Part shown: positions 48,044 to 58,374 of the stretch, in pieces
How the letters are laid out: each line of letters opens with the position of its first letter
Position numbering within the stretch: position 1 is the stretch's first letter
Source: Enterovibrio coralii
Lineage (GTDB): Bacteria > Pseudomonadota > Gammaproteobacteria > Enterobacterales > Vibrionaceae
Length of the DNA: 64,000 nt
Assembly: GCF_001559595.1 (NCBI RefSeq)
Contig: NZ_LNTY01000034.1
Span: forward strand, 124,001-188,000
Direction: 5' to 3'
Translations under genes and position numbers: made by a program
The notes under the pieces: model-generated
Told to the model about the DNA's origin: nothing
The model's database searches: none
The model's input: only the letters and a program-made list of their open reading frames with translations

Positions 48044-50814
48044 CTATCGCTCCAAGCGATTGCGGCGAAACTCGGTAACAGACGTGATTTCGTTCGTGCC
48101 TTCCAGTGAGCATTGATCGGGGTGGGCGAGGCCGCAACTGTGCATAACCAAACGGTCTGAGGTGCGTGGTTTCAGTTTCTCAACCACAAACTTCACCATG
48201 TCTGCGCGGTCCATTTGCTTGATGGCATCTGCGACTTTACGACGTTGCTCAAAATGAACATCTTTATTGCCGATACTTATCCAATAGCGTTGACCGCGAG
48301 CACGTAAGTTAGCATCCGGTTCTTCAATTTGCGCTATCAAACCTTGTTTACTGGCTTGCCACTGCGCTTCGTTAAGCTCTAGCAATACCAAGAAGAATGC
48401 ATTCAAGAAATCATCGATCGCTTCCATCAGCTTGGAAGGGCCAGCCTGCGGCGATTGAACATAGAAAATCAAACCAGGATGGCGGTTAAGCGGCATGTTG
48501 CCTGAACCCACCATGTAACCCAGTTGCTGTTTAGTTCTGAGCTCATTAAAGAAAATCGCCGACATCAAATGCTGGGCAAAGGTGTACATGGCGACATCTT
48601 GTGGTTCGGTCGTGTGGCTTTGGTAATACACCAGGACCGCGGAATCTTGCTGATCGCTGCTTAGGTGGTATGACGCGCTACCAGCATTGTTCAAAAGCAC
48701 CAGTGGGCGCGTGGACTCTTGATAGCGTTGGTCATGCACACGTAGAGCTTGTTTGATGGATTCGGCAAGTTCCAGTGTTTGCGCCTTTTGCCAGTTGCCA
48801 TACACGAACATTTCCACGTGAAGTTCAGACATTACGCGATTAACAAAGTCAGGCAACGCAGACACTTGGAGCGGTTCCAATGCCTTTATCAGCTGTTCGT
48901 ACGGCGGATTATTAGGCTGCAAAATGCCCGTCATCGCGTTGTACAAACGGCTGATAGGTTTGTTTTGGGTGGCATTCTTCCAACCGCGAAGCAGTTGGGT
49001 TTTGATTATGTCAAAACGATCGGGGTTGAAATCGCGTTTGGCAAAGCGTTCCAGCACCAAATCAAGCAGCAGCGGCAGCTTCTCATTGAAACCGCTGAGT
49101 TTGAGTGTCACCCCCCTTGATGGGCATAAAGGTTGTAGCTCAGGCCAGCGACTTCAGCGGGATAGGCCGTTTCATTAATGGCTTCTAGCAACATCTCAAC
49201 GCTGACGCGCGTTTTGACGATGTTCTCCACGGAGGAGACCGCATGTGGACTGTCTATCGCCACATAGATAACACCTTTTGGCACACGATAGACCGTGTCT
49301 TGAAGGTGCCATAGTCTAAATCCTGGCAGCTCCTGGATGAGCTGAGGCTTCTCTTTGTCCGGGGCTTCGAGTAGCGCGGGATCTAACTCGTAGCTGATGA
49401 ACGGGTTTTGATCTGGCAATGACAGCGCAGACGATATGAGTGGAGAACGCCACTTATCGAGCTGCTTTTCGGTAAAGGGTTTGACGCTGTATGGCGTGTC
49501 ATACCATTTGGCGATGCGATCGTACTTACCGCCTTTGGCAATGAGCGTCAGGCGAAGATTGTCTGGCGTCAGGTAGCCGAGCATTTTTCTGATCAGGCTT
49601 TCATCAAATGCCTGCATCATGTAATCGCCATAAAGCACATCATCAGCATCATAGTGTTGCAAGTTGAGCACCAGGTGGCTGACGGTATCGAGCGGTCTCA
49701 GTGGTTCTTGGTAGCGAAACGCCATTTCCTGAACAGCACGCTTTTCCGCATATCGCCACTCGGCGAGCCCCGTGTCGCGAATAAGCTTAATCGCCTGAAA
49801 GATATACATGACGATGCTGTCGATTTTTGACAGACCCACTTCGGTCAGCCCAACACTGACAGTGAACTCGCGAAAGTTAGAGCCACTGATGCCGCCGCCG
49901 GCAGAAAGATTATTGATGTACCCTTTGTTTTTTAGCAGCGACATCACGCTGCCTGCACCTTCGTAGCCCAAAAGATGGGCGATGTACGAAAGCGGTTTTA
50001 TTTTGTAGAACTCGTCGGTTGACGGCATGGCAAACGCCAGCGTCAATTTGCGTACGTCTTTGAGCGGTTCAATGGCAATGAATTGCTGTAACTGTGCCTT
50101 TTCAGTAAAAGCTACTTCTGGAATAAAGGGCGGCAAGTTGTGGTTTGGAATGCTGCCAAACGCGTCATTGGCTAGGCTTTCAAGATCATCAAGCGTGAAA
50201 GGCCCAATAACCGCGGCTGTCATTAAATTGGCACTGTAGTGATGCTTATAAAACGCTACCAGTTCATCACGGACACTGCTGCCTTCTCTGTCTTCCAACG
50301 TATCCGCACTACCCACCGAAAATTTGGAAAAAGGGTGGTTGGGATTGATGGTCTCTTTTTGCACTTGGTAGATGCGTCTTACATCATCTTGAAGCTTGAG
50401 CTTATATTCGGAGTCAACCGCGTTGCGCTCTTTGTCTACGGCGTCGGCGTTAAACAGCGGCGCGGTAAAAAACTGGCTGAAGCGATCTAACGCTTCTTCA
50501 AAATGCGGGTGCTGAATGTCAAAGAAAAACGTGGTGTTCTCTGTACCTGTCCACGCATTATTGCTGCCACCGTGGCGGCTAATAAAAGACTGGAACTCGC
50601 CGACAACAGGGTATTTATCTGTGCCAAGAAAAAGCATGTGCTCAAGGAAGTGAGCCAACCCTTCGCGGTCAGATGGATCGCAAAAGTGACCGACGTTAAC
50701 GGTTAACGCGGCGGCACTGCGCGGCGCTTGTGCGTCTTCGATGAGCAAGACACGTAATCCATTGTCGAGTGTGAGGTGGCGATAGCCACGTTGATCGTTT
50801 GGACTGATTTGCAC
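48044..50814 (-). pseudogene. Insulinase-family (M16) zinc peptidase, interrupted by a one-base deletion (probable sequence error)
   Basis: This is a large M16 peptidase related to pitrilysin (protease III). The N-terminal half carries the inverted zinc motif HxxEH (H55, E58, H59 in GLAHFLEHMLFLGTDKYP) and begins near residue 10 with RHLTLDNGLRVLLIEDAQAP. It reads to SYNLYAHQGG. The C-terminal half continues TLKLSGFNEKLPLLLDLVLE in the next frame. The break is in a run of six C (plus strand) at 49111-49116, where a seventh would restore frame. Restored length is about 924 residues, normal. The C-terminal half has RTKQQLGYMVGSG. It lacks a clear signal peptide. It sits between fadJ and sixA, where E. 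coli has no such gene. Confidence 0.9.
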
Positions 50815-50949
50815 AAAGCACCTCCAGTGATGAGGTCTTAATTATGACTATCTAACCAAACTGAGGCAAACATCTGTGCGCTTTATCGTTCCAGAATGCG
50901 CGTTTCGCTGGTAGCATTATTTGGAAACTTTTAAATAAGCAGTATTCCT

Positions 50950-51441
50950 ATGCGAATTTATATCATGCGCCATGGTGAGGCGCAGACCTTTGCCGCCACG
51001 GACGAAGAACGCGCGCTCACTGAGCGTGGAGAACAGCAATCGATTGAAATGGCGCGTTGGCTAGCTAACGAATTGCCAGATGGGAAGCTGGATATGGTGC
51101 TGGTTAGTCCATATCTTCGTGCGCAACAGACGTGGCAAGGGTGTTCAACCGTCTTGCCTAGCCCTAAACGTGTGCTGACAGAAGAAGGCATTACGCCTTA
51201 CGGTGACAGCGAGCATGTAGCGTCTTATGTTCGCGCGCTGGCTGATGTGGAAAGCCCTGCATCTATATTGCTGGTATCACATTTACCGCTGGTGGGCTAT
51301 CTGACTGCTGAGTTTGCGCCAGACATGCAGCCGCCTATGTTCCCAACATCCTCTATCTCATGTGTTGATTTCGACCCAGAAACCGGTGCGAGTGATGTGA
51401 TGTGGCTTAAAACGCCAAGCCAATTGGAAGACTGCGCCTAA
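50950..51441 (+). CDS. sixA: Phosphohistidine phosphatase SixA
   Basis: SixA removes phosphate from His residues of phosphorelay or PTS proteins. The 163 residues are a histidine-phosphatase domain with the N-terminal RHG motif (YIMRHGEAQTF), catalytic Arg in SPYLRAQQT and second His in LLVSHLPLVGYL. It is near fadJ, as in E. coli, and is followed by a terminator. Confidence 0.94.
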   Translation: MRIYIMRHGEAQTFAATDEERALTERGEQQSIEMARWLANELPDGKLDMVLVSPYLRAQQTWQGCSTVLPSPKRVLTEEGITPYGDSEHVASYVRALADVESPASILLVSHLPLVGYLTAEFAPDMQPPMFPTSSISCVDFDPETGASDVMWLKTPSQLEDCA

Positions 51442-51448
51442 CAGCATG

Positions 51449-51476
51449 AAAAAACGCCCGTGATGGGCGTTTTTTT
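51449..51476. terminator. Bidirectional terminator between sixA and smrB
   Basis: AAAAAACGCCC and GGGCGTTTTTT pair around GTGAT. A and T tracts flank it, so it serves convergent sixA and smrB. Confidence 0.93.
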
Positions 51477-51502
51477 GTAAGTACGGTTTGATGCTTTTGA
51501 GC

Positions 51503-52033
51503 TTACTTTTCTGGGATCTCAATCAGAACCAGCAAAGCTCCGTCGCCGCCAAACTCTAGAGGAGCTTGGTGGAACGCTAAAACGTCAGGGTGCTGAGCAA
51601 GCCAAAGTGGGGTCTTTTGCTTCAAAATGTGCTTGCCAATACCGTGCATCACACACGCACAGCTAATGTCTTCTTTTATGCACGCTGCAATCAACGCACC
51701 TAACTCGCGTTTGGCTTCCATCTGCGTCATACCATGCAGATCCAAAAACATATCCGGCACATAAACACCACGACGAAGGCGTTTCACTTCGTACTTAGAC
51801 ACGCCAGTGCGCGCGTATTGTGTTGGGCCATCTTCTTTCAACAGCGGCTCAAACTCATCCGAAAAATAGAATGTATGGTCTCTGACCGTCGAGTCTGACA
51901 GCTTCTTCTTAGATTGTTCTGTTGTCTGGCGTCTTGGCGGAGTTATGGTATCCTGCTGCAGTTTTTTAACGCCTTTCACCGCATCGCGGAACAATGAGAA
52001 ATCATCGTCTGGGATCGGGGTATTCTTGCTCAT
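51503..52033 (-). CDS. smrB: Ribosome-collision endonuclease SmrB
   Basis: SmrB cleaves mRNA at collided ribosomes for rescue. The 176 residues have a disordered N-terminus and a C-terminal Smr domain (MFLDLHGMTQMEAKRELGAL with DxHG; CVMHGIGKHILKQKTPLWL). It is divergent from prmB, as in E. coli. Confidence 0.93.
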   Translation of the reverse strand: MSKNTPIPDDDFSLFRDAVKGVKKLQQDTITPPRRQTTEQSKKKLSDSTVRDHTFYFSDEFEPLLKEDGPTQYARTGVSKYEVKRLRRGVYVPDMFLDLHGMTQMEAKRELGALIAACIKEDISCACVMHGIGKHILKQKTPLWLAQHPDVLAFHQAPLEFGGDGALLVLIEIPEK

Positions 52034-52167
52034 AAGTCAATTCCAAATACTGATAGCTGCATTGTACTCAAAATACGCGCAATGTCTTGTTGTCGGATTT
52101 GGAATTGACCTATGCCGGATACGCCGAGAGCGATGCGCTGGGGTGAATCGGGCTAGTGGAGGCCATT

Positions 52168-53100
52168 TTGGATAAGATTATTGTTGATGAAGTTGTCAAC
52201 GAGCTACGTACGCTGCAGGACATGCTGCGTTGGACGGTAAGTCGCTTTAACGCGGCAGGATTGTTTTACGGTCACGGAACGGACAATGCATGGGATGAAG
52301 CGGTACAACTGGTGTTGCCAACTTTGTATCTTCCTATCGATGTGCCTGCCGATGTTCGTGAATCTCGCCTGACCACCAGCGAGCGTCATCGCATTGTTGA
52401 GCGTGTTGTTCGTCGTATCAATGAGCGCACGCCAGTGGCTTACTTGACCAACAAAGCGTATTTCTGCGATTTGGAATTCTACGTCGATGAGCGTGTATTG
52501 GTGCCACGTTCACCAATCGGTGAGCTGATCCAAAACCAGTTCAGCCCAATGCTGCCAGTTGAACCACAGCGCATCATGGATCTGTGTACAGGTAGTGGTT
52601 GTATCGGTATCGCGTGTGCTTATGCCTTCCCAGAAGCAGAAGTGGATCTGGTAGATATTTCTACCGATGCGCTGGAAGTGGCGGAAATGAACATTCAAGA
52701 GCACGGTTTGGAGCAGCAAGTTTTCCCTATCCGTTCTGATTTGTTCCGCGACCTGCCTAAAGACAAATACGACCTGATCGTGTCTAACCCACCGTATGTG
52801 GATGAAGAAGACATGAACTCACTGCCAGACGAATTCCGTCACGAGCCAGAGCTTGGCTTGGCTGCGGGTAGCGACGGTCTGAAACTGATGCGTCGTATCA
52901 TTGCTAACGCACCGGATTACCTGACAGAAGACGGCGTGCTTATCTGTGAAGTGGGCAACTCTATGGTTCACGTTCAAGAACAATACCCACACGTTCCATT
53001 GACGTGGCTGGAATTTGAAAACGGCGGTCACGGCGTGTTCATGATGACTTACCAAGACTTGGTAAGTGTTGCTGACGAATTTTCTATCTACAAAGACTAA
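52168..53100 (+). CDS. prmB: Ribosomal protein uL3 glutamine methyltransferase PrmB
   Basis: PrmB methylates a Gln of ribosomal protein uL3. The 310 residues have the SAM-binding region ([20 protein letters not shown]) and the catalytic NPPY motif ([14 protein letters not shown]). TTG 52168 gives the usual N-terminus ([20 protein letters not shown]) and has GGAGG five bases upstream; a GTG at 52156 sits on that ribosome site and is rejected. Confidence 0.94.
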   Translation: MDKIIVDEVVNELRTLQDMLRWTVSRFNAAGLFYGHGTDNAWDEAVQLVLPTLYLPIDVPADVRESRLTTSERHRIVERVVRRINERTPVAYLTNKAYFCDLEFYVDERVLVPRSPIGELIQNQFSPMLPVEPQRIMDLCTGSGCIGIACAYAFPEAEVDLVDISTDALEVAEMNIQEHGLEQQVFPIRSDLFRDLPKDKYDLIVSNPPYVDEEDMNSLPDEFRHEPELGLAAGSDGLKLMRRIIANAPDYLTEDGVLICEVGNSMVHVQEQYPHVPLTWLEFENGGHGVFMMTYQDLVSVADEFSIYKD

Positions 53101-53140
53101 GCAACGAAAGACGCAGTCACCCTGACGTTTTGCAGAGTTT

Positions 53141-53174
53141 AAAAGGCCGAAAATACCCATTTCGGCCTTTTTTA
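53141..53174 (+). terminator. Intrinsic terminator after prmB
   Basis: AAAAGGCCGAAA pairs with TTTCGGCCTTTT around a short loop, then a T run. Confidence 0.92.
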
Positions 53175-53328
53175 TTTTTACCGTTCGTATTTTTCTCTTC
53201 TTGTCGATATTCAGCCTTTTACACAAAGAGTTGGAAAGCACCGCCTTAAAAAATTTTTGCTTCTCTGAGCTGGTTATGTTTCATTAACCTGAAGCAGTAG
53301 TGCCGCAGAAGAAGAGACAGAGGAAGTA

Positions 53329-54414
53329 ATGGCAGGCAACACAATAGGTCAGGTTTTTAGAGTTACCACCTTTGGTGAAAGTCATGGAGTGGCTTTAGGG
53401 TGTATCGTTGACGGGTGTCCTCCGGGACTGGAAATTTCAGAAGCTGACTTGCAGGTAGATTTGGATCGTCGCCGTCCAGGCACATCAAAATACACCACGC
53501 AGCGTCGTGAACCAGATGAAGTCCGTTTCCTTTCTGGCGTGTTTGAGGGTAAAACCACAGGTACCTCAATCGGTCTGATGATTGAAAATACAGACCAGCG
53601 CTCACAAGACTATTCAAAGATTGCCGATCGCTTCCGCCCGGGGCATGCAGACTATACCTACCACCAAAAATACGGTCATCGTGATTATCGTGGTGGCGGC
53701 CGTTCATCTGCGCGTGAAACCGCAATGCGCGTTGCTGCTGGGGCCATCGCCAAGAAATACCTCAAGCAGGAATACGGCATTGAAGTGCGCTGCTATCTCT
53801 CTCAAATGGGCGATGTCACCATTGATAACGTCGATTGGGATCAAGTCGAGCAAAACCCGTTCTTTTGCCCAGATGCGAGCAAACTCGATGCGCTGGATGA
53901 GCTGATCCGTAACCTAAAAAAAGAAGGTGACTCGATCGGAGCCAAACTTACCGTGGTAGCGAACAACGTACCGGTCGGTTTAGGTGAGCCCGTGTTCGAC
54001 CGTTTGGATGCCGACATTGCTTACGCTCTGATGGGTATTAACGCTGTAAAAGGTGTTGAGATTGGTGATGGGTTTGATGTGGTCAATCAGCGCGGCAGCG
54101 AACACCGTGATGAGCTGACGCCGAGTGGCTTCAAGTCCAACCACGCGGGTGGCATCCTGGGCGGCATTTCGTCAGGCCAAGAGATCGTGGCGCATTTGGC
54201 ACTTAAGCCAACCTCAAGCATTACAGTGCCGGGTGAAACCATCAATGTGGATGGTGAAACCGTGGATGTGGTAACGCGTGGTCGTCATGACCCATGCGTG
54301 GGCATTCGCGCAGTGCCAATCGCTGAAGCTATGGTCGCGATTGTGTTGATGGATCACCTGCTGCGCCATCGTGCTCAGAATGCAGGTGTAGAAACCGCGA
54401 CGCCAAAAATTTAA
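53329..54414 (+). CDS. aroC: Chorismate synthase AroC
   Basis: AroC makes chorismate from EPSP with reduced flavin. The 361 residues start [20 protein letters not shown] and contain the signature [20 protein letters not shown] and [19 protein letters not shown]. Length and residues are standard. It follows prmB as in E. coli, with its own 228-base upstream region. Confidence 0.96.
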   Translation: MAGNTIGQVFRVTTFGESHGVALGCIVDGCPPGLEISEADLQVDLDRRRPGTSKYTTQRREPDEVRFLSGVFEGKTTGTSIGLMIENTDQRSQDYSKIADRFRPGHADYTYHQKYGHRDYRGGGRSSARETAMRVAAGAIAKKYLKQEYGIEVRCYLSQMGDVTIDNVDWDQVEQNPFFCPDASKLDALDELIRNLKKEGDSIGAKLTVVANNVPVGLGEPVFDRLDADIAYALMGINAVKGVEIGDGFDVVNQRGSEHRDELTPSGFKSNHAGGILGGISSGQEIVAHLALKPTSSITVPGETINVDGETVDVVTRGRHDPCVGIRAVPIAEAMVAIVLMDHLLRHRAQNAGVETATPKI

Positions 54415-54437
54415 GTTTGAGCACAGATAGAAATAAC

Positions 54438-54464
54438 AAAGGCCAGCAAGATGCTGGCCTTTTT
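54438..54464. terminator. Bidirectional terminator between aroC and yadS
   Basis: AAAGGCCAGCA and TGCTGGCCTTT pair around AGA, with flanking A and T tracts, serving convergent aroC and yadS-like genes. Confidence 0.92.
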
Positions 54465-54488
54465 GTGTTTGTTACTGCGGGCTGAAAC

Positions 54489-55138
54489 TTACTTCGCCTC
54501 GGCCTTTTTAGGTTCGTCGTCTGATTCGAAGCTAAACACAGGTAAGCTCCAACCAAAACGCACGGCACTCATTCGAAAAACAAAACCAACAATCAGCGTA
54601 GAAATGGTCGCATAGGTTTCATTAATGCCAATTTGCGCGCCGTAGGTCATCAATACCCAATACATGCCGCCGGATAAAAATGCCACGGAGGCATAAAGTT
54701 CTTTGTGCAGCACCATAGGTTGACGCCGACACAAAAGATCGCGCAATAAACCACCGAACACACCTGTGACTAAGGCTGATACCACGCAGATCAGCGGTGA
54801 AAGGCCCATGTCCATGCCGACACGACAGCCGATGATGCTGAATGCGATAAGTCCTAGTGAATCCAGACCGACAAACAGTTTGTGGTTGCGATGAACCAAG
54901 ATGCCATCCAGGTCGTGATAATGCCTGCTACGCACACAATGACTAAATAGTGCGGGTTCGCCACCCAACCTAATGGGTAGTGACCCAATAAAATGTCGCG
55001 TACCGTTCCGCCGCCAATGGCCGTGCAACTGGCCACCAGCATGACGCCGAACCAGTCCATATTTCTGCGGCCAGCCGCGAGCGCACCAGTCATGGCTTCT
55101 GCGGTGATACCTATGATGTAAAGTGTGGACAACAACAT
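54489..55138 (-). pseudogene. TRIC/UPF0126-family membrane protein (YadS-like), interrupted by a one-base deletion (probable sequence error)
   Basis: The family (DUF205/UPF0126, related to TRIC cation channels) has two repeats of three membrane helices, each with a GGGxxRD motif. The first repeat, with IGGGTVRDILLGHYPLGWVA, reads in frame to TTWMAS near 54901. The second, LVHRNHKLFVGLDSLGLIAF then FGGLLRDLLCRRQ, is in the next frame; one base (probably T) is missing at about 54899-54901. Restored length is about 217 residues with a charged tail (DDEPKKAEAK). Whether the protein carries cations or another small solute is not settled by sequence. Confidence 0.9.
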
Positions 55139-55185
55139 TTTCTATTCAGTGAGTTACATAAGATTGACGAATTACCCGCGATTGT

Positions 55186-55207
55186 ATGTGTGATAAATCT
55201 CACAAAC
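55186..55207. promoter_or_regulatory. CRP-binding site between yadS and epmC
   Basis: TGTGATAAATCTCACA at 55189-55204 is a perfect TGTGA-N6-TCACA palindrome. It lies about 58 bases upstream of the yadS-like gene (minus) and 165 bases before epmC, so the former is the likelier target. Confidence 0.65.
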
Positions 55208-55362
55208 CAATGAAAGCTTGTGAACTCACGCATGAATTCGATTCATGCTTAAAGGCGGATAAATCACCATTAAAGCGACTTTTTCCTGCGACAAGCCTCT
55301 GTGGGATGGGTAAAATGCCTCTCGACCTAATTTGTTGTTACTGATTTTTTACATTTACTTCC

Positions 55363-55890
55363 ATGCACCACGACTACAACGACCTAATTTCTGTCTTTAA
55401 TCAGACTTTTATCGACACCTTCAATACAGAACTGCTGCTGGGTGGTGATGAACCAATCTATTTGCCTGCTGATGAGGAGCATGCCAAGCATCGCATCATT
55501 TTTGCGCGTGGTTTTTATGCCTCGGCACTTCACGAAGTGGCGCACTGGTGCATTGCTGGGCCTGAGCGTCGTTTATTGGAAGACTACGGCTACTGGTATC
55601 AGCCGGATGGCCGTGACGAAACAACACAAATGGAATTTGAAAAGGTAGAGATTAAACCTCAGGCTGTGGAATGGATTCTGTCGGCAAGCTGCGGCTTTCG
55701 TTTTCAGGTAAGCTGTGACAACTTAAATGGAAACTTTGAACCTGATCGCCCTGCGTTTACCCCGAAAGTGCGTGAACAGGTATTGGCGTATTTGGATGGC
55801 AGCATGCCAGAGCGTGCGAAGGCCTATTCAGATGCCCTGAGAACGTTTTATAATCTGCCCCCTTTGACTGCAGCAAACTTTGACGCTTGA
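55363..55890 (+). CDS. epmC: Elongation factor P hydroxylase EpmC
   Basis: EpmC hydroxylates the beta-lysyl-lysine of elongation factor P. The 175 residues contain the metal-binding motif HEVAHWCIAG (HExxH) and family stretches RIIFARGFYASALHEVAHWC and EKVEIKPQAVEWILSASCGF. It is followed after nine bases by yfcL, as in E. coli. Confidence 0.93.
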   Translation: MHHDYNDLISVFNQTFIDTFNTELLLGGDEPIYLPADEEHAKHRIIFARGFYASALHEVAHWCIAGPERRLLEDYGYWYQPDGRDETTQMEFEKVEIKPQAVEWILSASCGFRFQVSCDNLNGNFEPDRPAFTPKVREQVLAYLDGSMPERAKAYSDALRTFYNLPPLTAANFDA

Positions 55891-55899
55891 GAGAAAAAC

Positions 55900-56166
55900 A
55901 TGATCCAAGACTATGAAGAAAAGATCCTCGATCTGATTGATGCCATGGTAGAAACCGCATCTGACGATGAGCTGTTTGCAAGCGGTTACCTGCGTGGCCA
56001 CATTTCACTGGCGGCTGCAGACTGTGAGCAGGAAGGCATTGATGATATCGAGTCGCTGAAAATCCGCGTTGACGGCAGCCTGAAAGACAATGCGAACGAA
56101 TTGAATCCGGCTGACCAAGCCTTGGTAGCGAACTTGTGGTCTTCACTGCAAGCACAAGCAAACTAA
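55900..56166 (+). CDS. yfcL: YfcL family protein
   Basis: An 88-residue acidic protein of the YfcL family of unknown function (MIQDYEEKILDLIDAMVETA; then ASGYLRGHISLAAADCEQEG). No membrane segment or known catalytic motif is visible. It is probably co-transcribed with epmC and ends at a shared terminator with mnmC. Confidence 0.88.
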   Translation: MIQDYEEKILDLIDAMVETASDDELFASGYLRGHISLAAADCEQEGIDDIESLKIRVDGSLKDNANELNPADQALVANLWSSLQAQAN

Positions 56167-56185
56167 GCGACGGTTGGCTTGAAAC

Positions 56186-56217
56186 AAAAAAGGCACTGAT
56201 GAACAGTGCCTTTTTTT
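56186..56217. terminator. Bidirectional terminator between yfcL and mnmC
   Basis: AAAAAAGGCACTG and CAGTGCCTTTTTT pair around ATGAA. Confidence 0.93.
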
Positions 56218-56233
56218 GTATCTTGTTTTCCTA

Positions 56234-58237
56234 CTACAGAGCTTTACCCTTCAGTAGTTTTCTCACCCACATGCGTCCGGGGTGAAGGGCATCCAATACA
56301 TCAACAGGCAAAGGCAATGGGTCACCACAAATTTGCGATGCCATCAGCTCACCAAGAATCGGCGCAGACGTTAAACCGCGAGAACCCAGTGCCAACAGGC
56401 TGTAAAGGTTAGGGTAGACCGGTACGTCAGCAGCATTGTCCTGATTGTGCTTCAAGTCTGCATAAACCGTTGTTAGCTCATCATACACACACACATCACC
56501 CACATACGGCAAATGGTCGCGACTTGCACAGCGGATGCCTACACGGCCTGCACCATGGTCAGTATCAATCGCACTTGGCCACTCTGCTGGAATACAGTCA
56601 ATCAGGCGTTGTCGGTTCTCAACTTGATCGTCCATGCGAAAATCCATCGACACATCGTTACGGCTGTAAGTGGCACCAATACAATGCGTGTCATTTTTCG
56701 GGTTCACAGGTGTGAGGTAACCGTCGTAGCAAAGGACAGTCTTGAGTTTTTTCAGTGCAGGCGTGGTGTTGATATGGCTGACCTGACCACGCACGGCATA
56801 GGCTGGAATTGGGGCGGTTTGTTCAAACGCCGTGAACTTATGACCGTTAGCAATGACCACGGTAGCGTGTTCAAACGTTTCGTTTGCTGATTTCAAACTC
56901 CAAGCACTTTCATTACGTTCAATTTCTGTAATTTCGGTGTTGTAGTGACAAGTCAGCAGGCCTGTTTCTTCTGCTAATGCAATCAGGCCTTGAGTCAGTT
57001 GCTGAGGGCAAAGCCAGCCACCCATCGGGTAGGAAACTCCGCCATGTCCGGTCTCAATGTCAGTAACATCTGCGGTTTGTTCCTTGGTCAGGCTGGTAAT
57101 GATTGCTTCTGGGAAGCCGCCAGTGAGCATTTTTGCCAGTTTATCGGCACTTTTCTCATCCCAACCCAGTTGCGTCACGCCGCACCAGTCATGGTCAAAA
57201 TCAATCTTGGTTGCCGCCTGCTCGACAAACTGACGAGAGAACACAAAAGCCGGCGCGAAAAAGCGCGACAATGCATCATTGTTGCCGTTTAGTAGCGGAT
57301 AGACTGCGCCTTGACGATTACCAGAGGCTGCTTGGCCCGGTTTATCGTGCTCGCAGTAAAGGGAAACACGCTTGCCGCGACGTACTAGAGACAGGGCTAG
57401 CGTGGCACTTGCTACACCGCCACCAATGATAGCAACGTCATTGCTGTCGTCAGACGAAACACGTTTGTACCACGGTGCTTGCTGGATAGCTTGGTTGCGC
57501 TCTTCCATGGTGCCGACAATCATGTCACGCTTGGTGCCATAGCCTTTGGCTTTTTTCATGGCAAAGCCAGCATCAATTAGGCCGCGACGCACAAACCCTG
57601 CTGCGGTAAAGGTTGCGACAGTACAGTCATTTCTGGCAAGTCGCGCCATGCCGTTGAATAGCTCTTGGCTCCACATTTCTGGGTTTTTGCTGGGTGCAAA
57701 ACCATCAAGGAACCAACAATCCACGATACCGTCATCAGAGGTCCACACTTGTGGCATACAGTCTTTGATGTCACCAAACCACAAATCGAGCGTGATCATG
57801 CCATCAGCAAGAATGATGCGGTGGCAACCTGATACGGCCGCCGGGTAGTGGCGTCGAAACTCCGCCGCGAGGTCAGCTAGCTCAGGCCATGCTGCATGGG
57901 CTTTTTCTAAGTCAGACGCTGTAACGGGGAACTTCTCAAAGCTGATGAAGTGAAGCTGACGGGTTTGTGCTTCAGGGTGTGCTTCGCGAAAAGCGGCAAA
58001 CCATTGCCACACGGCAAGGAGGTTAAGCCCGGTACCAAACCCTGTTTCAGCAATGACAAACCGGTCACGATTGAAGTGCTGCCAGCGGTCAGGTAGCTGA
58101 TTTTGTGCTAAAAACACGTAACGCGTTTCTTCCAAACCATTGGCATTTGAGAAATACACATCGTCAAAGTTATCTGACACAGGTGTGCCGACATCATTCC
58201 AATGGATTTGGGCGTGTTCTATGCGAGGTGGGGTCAC
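56234..58237 (-). CDS. mnmC: Bifunctional tRNA mnm5s2U34 enzyme MnmC
   Basis: MnmC finishes the wobble uridine modification mnm5s2U34: its FAD oxidase part removes the carboxymethyl group and its methyltransferase part adds the methyl. The 667 residues have the N-terminal SAM domain (FVIAETGFGTGLNLLAVWQW; VDCWFLDGFAPSKNPEMW) and a C-terminal FAD domain (VAIIGGGVASATLALSLVRR). Both parts look intact. It is divergent from fabB, as in E. coli. Confidence 0.95.
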   Translation of the reverse strand: MTPPRIEHAQIHWNDVGTPVSDNFDDVYFSNANGLEETRYVFLAQNQLPDRWQHFNRDRFVIAETGFGTGLNLLAVWQWFAAFREAHPEAQTRQLHFISFEKFPVTASDLEKAHAAWPELADLAAEFRRHYPAAVSGCHRIILADGMITLDLWFGDIKDCMPQVWTSDDGIVDCWFLDGFAPSKNPEMWSQELFNGMARLARNDCTVATFTAAGFVRRGLIDAGFAMKKAKGYGTKRDMIVGTMEERNQAIQQAPWYKRVSSDDSNDVAIIGGGVASATLALSLVRRGKRVSLYCEHDKPGQAASGNRQGAVYPLLNGNNDALSRFFAPAFVFSRQFVEQAATKIDFDHDWCGVTQLGWDEKSADKLAKMLTGGFPEAIITSLTKEQTADVTDIETGHGGVSYPMGGWLCPQQLTQGLIALAEETGLLTCHYNTEITEIERNESAWSLKSANETFEHATVVIANGHKFTAFEQTAPIPAYAVRGQVSHINTTPALKKLKTVLCYDGYLTPVNPKNDTHCIGATYSRNDVSMDFRMDDQVENRQRLIDCIPAEWPSAIDTDHGAGRVGIRCASRDHLPYVGDVCVYDELTTVYADLKHNQDNAADVPVYPNLYSLLALGSRGLTSAPILGELMASQICGDPLPLPVDVLDALHPGRMWVRKLLKGKAL

Positions 58238-58356
58238 GGGCCTTACCTTAAATTGTTAGCATCTGTTTCTAGGCGCGGATTCTAACGCCAATTTACGTTG
58301 AGATACAGAATCGCAGGCCACGGAATGCGGGGCGAGAGCAGCGTGACCCAAATCTC

Positions 58357-58374
58357 AGCGTACAAGTGTACACA
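58357..58374 (+). promoter_or_regulatory. FabR-like operator of fabB
   Basis: AGCGTACAAGTGTACACA has a perfect AGCGTACA left half and TGTAC in the right half, resembling the FabR palindrome as I recall it. It lies about 70 bases before fabB, a known FabR target in E. coli. Confidence 0.7.
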
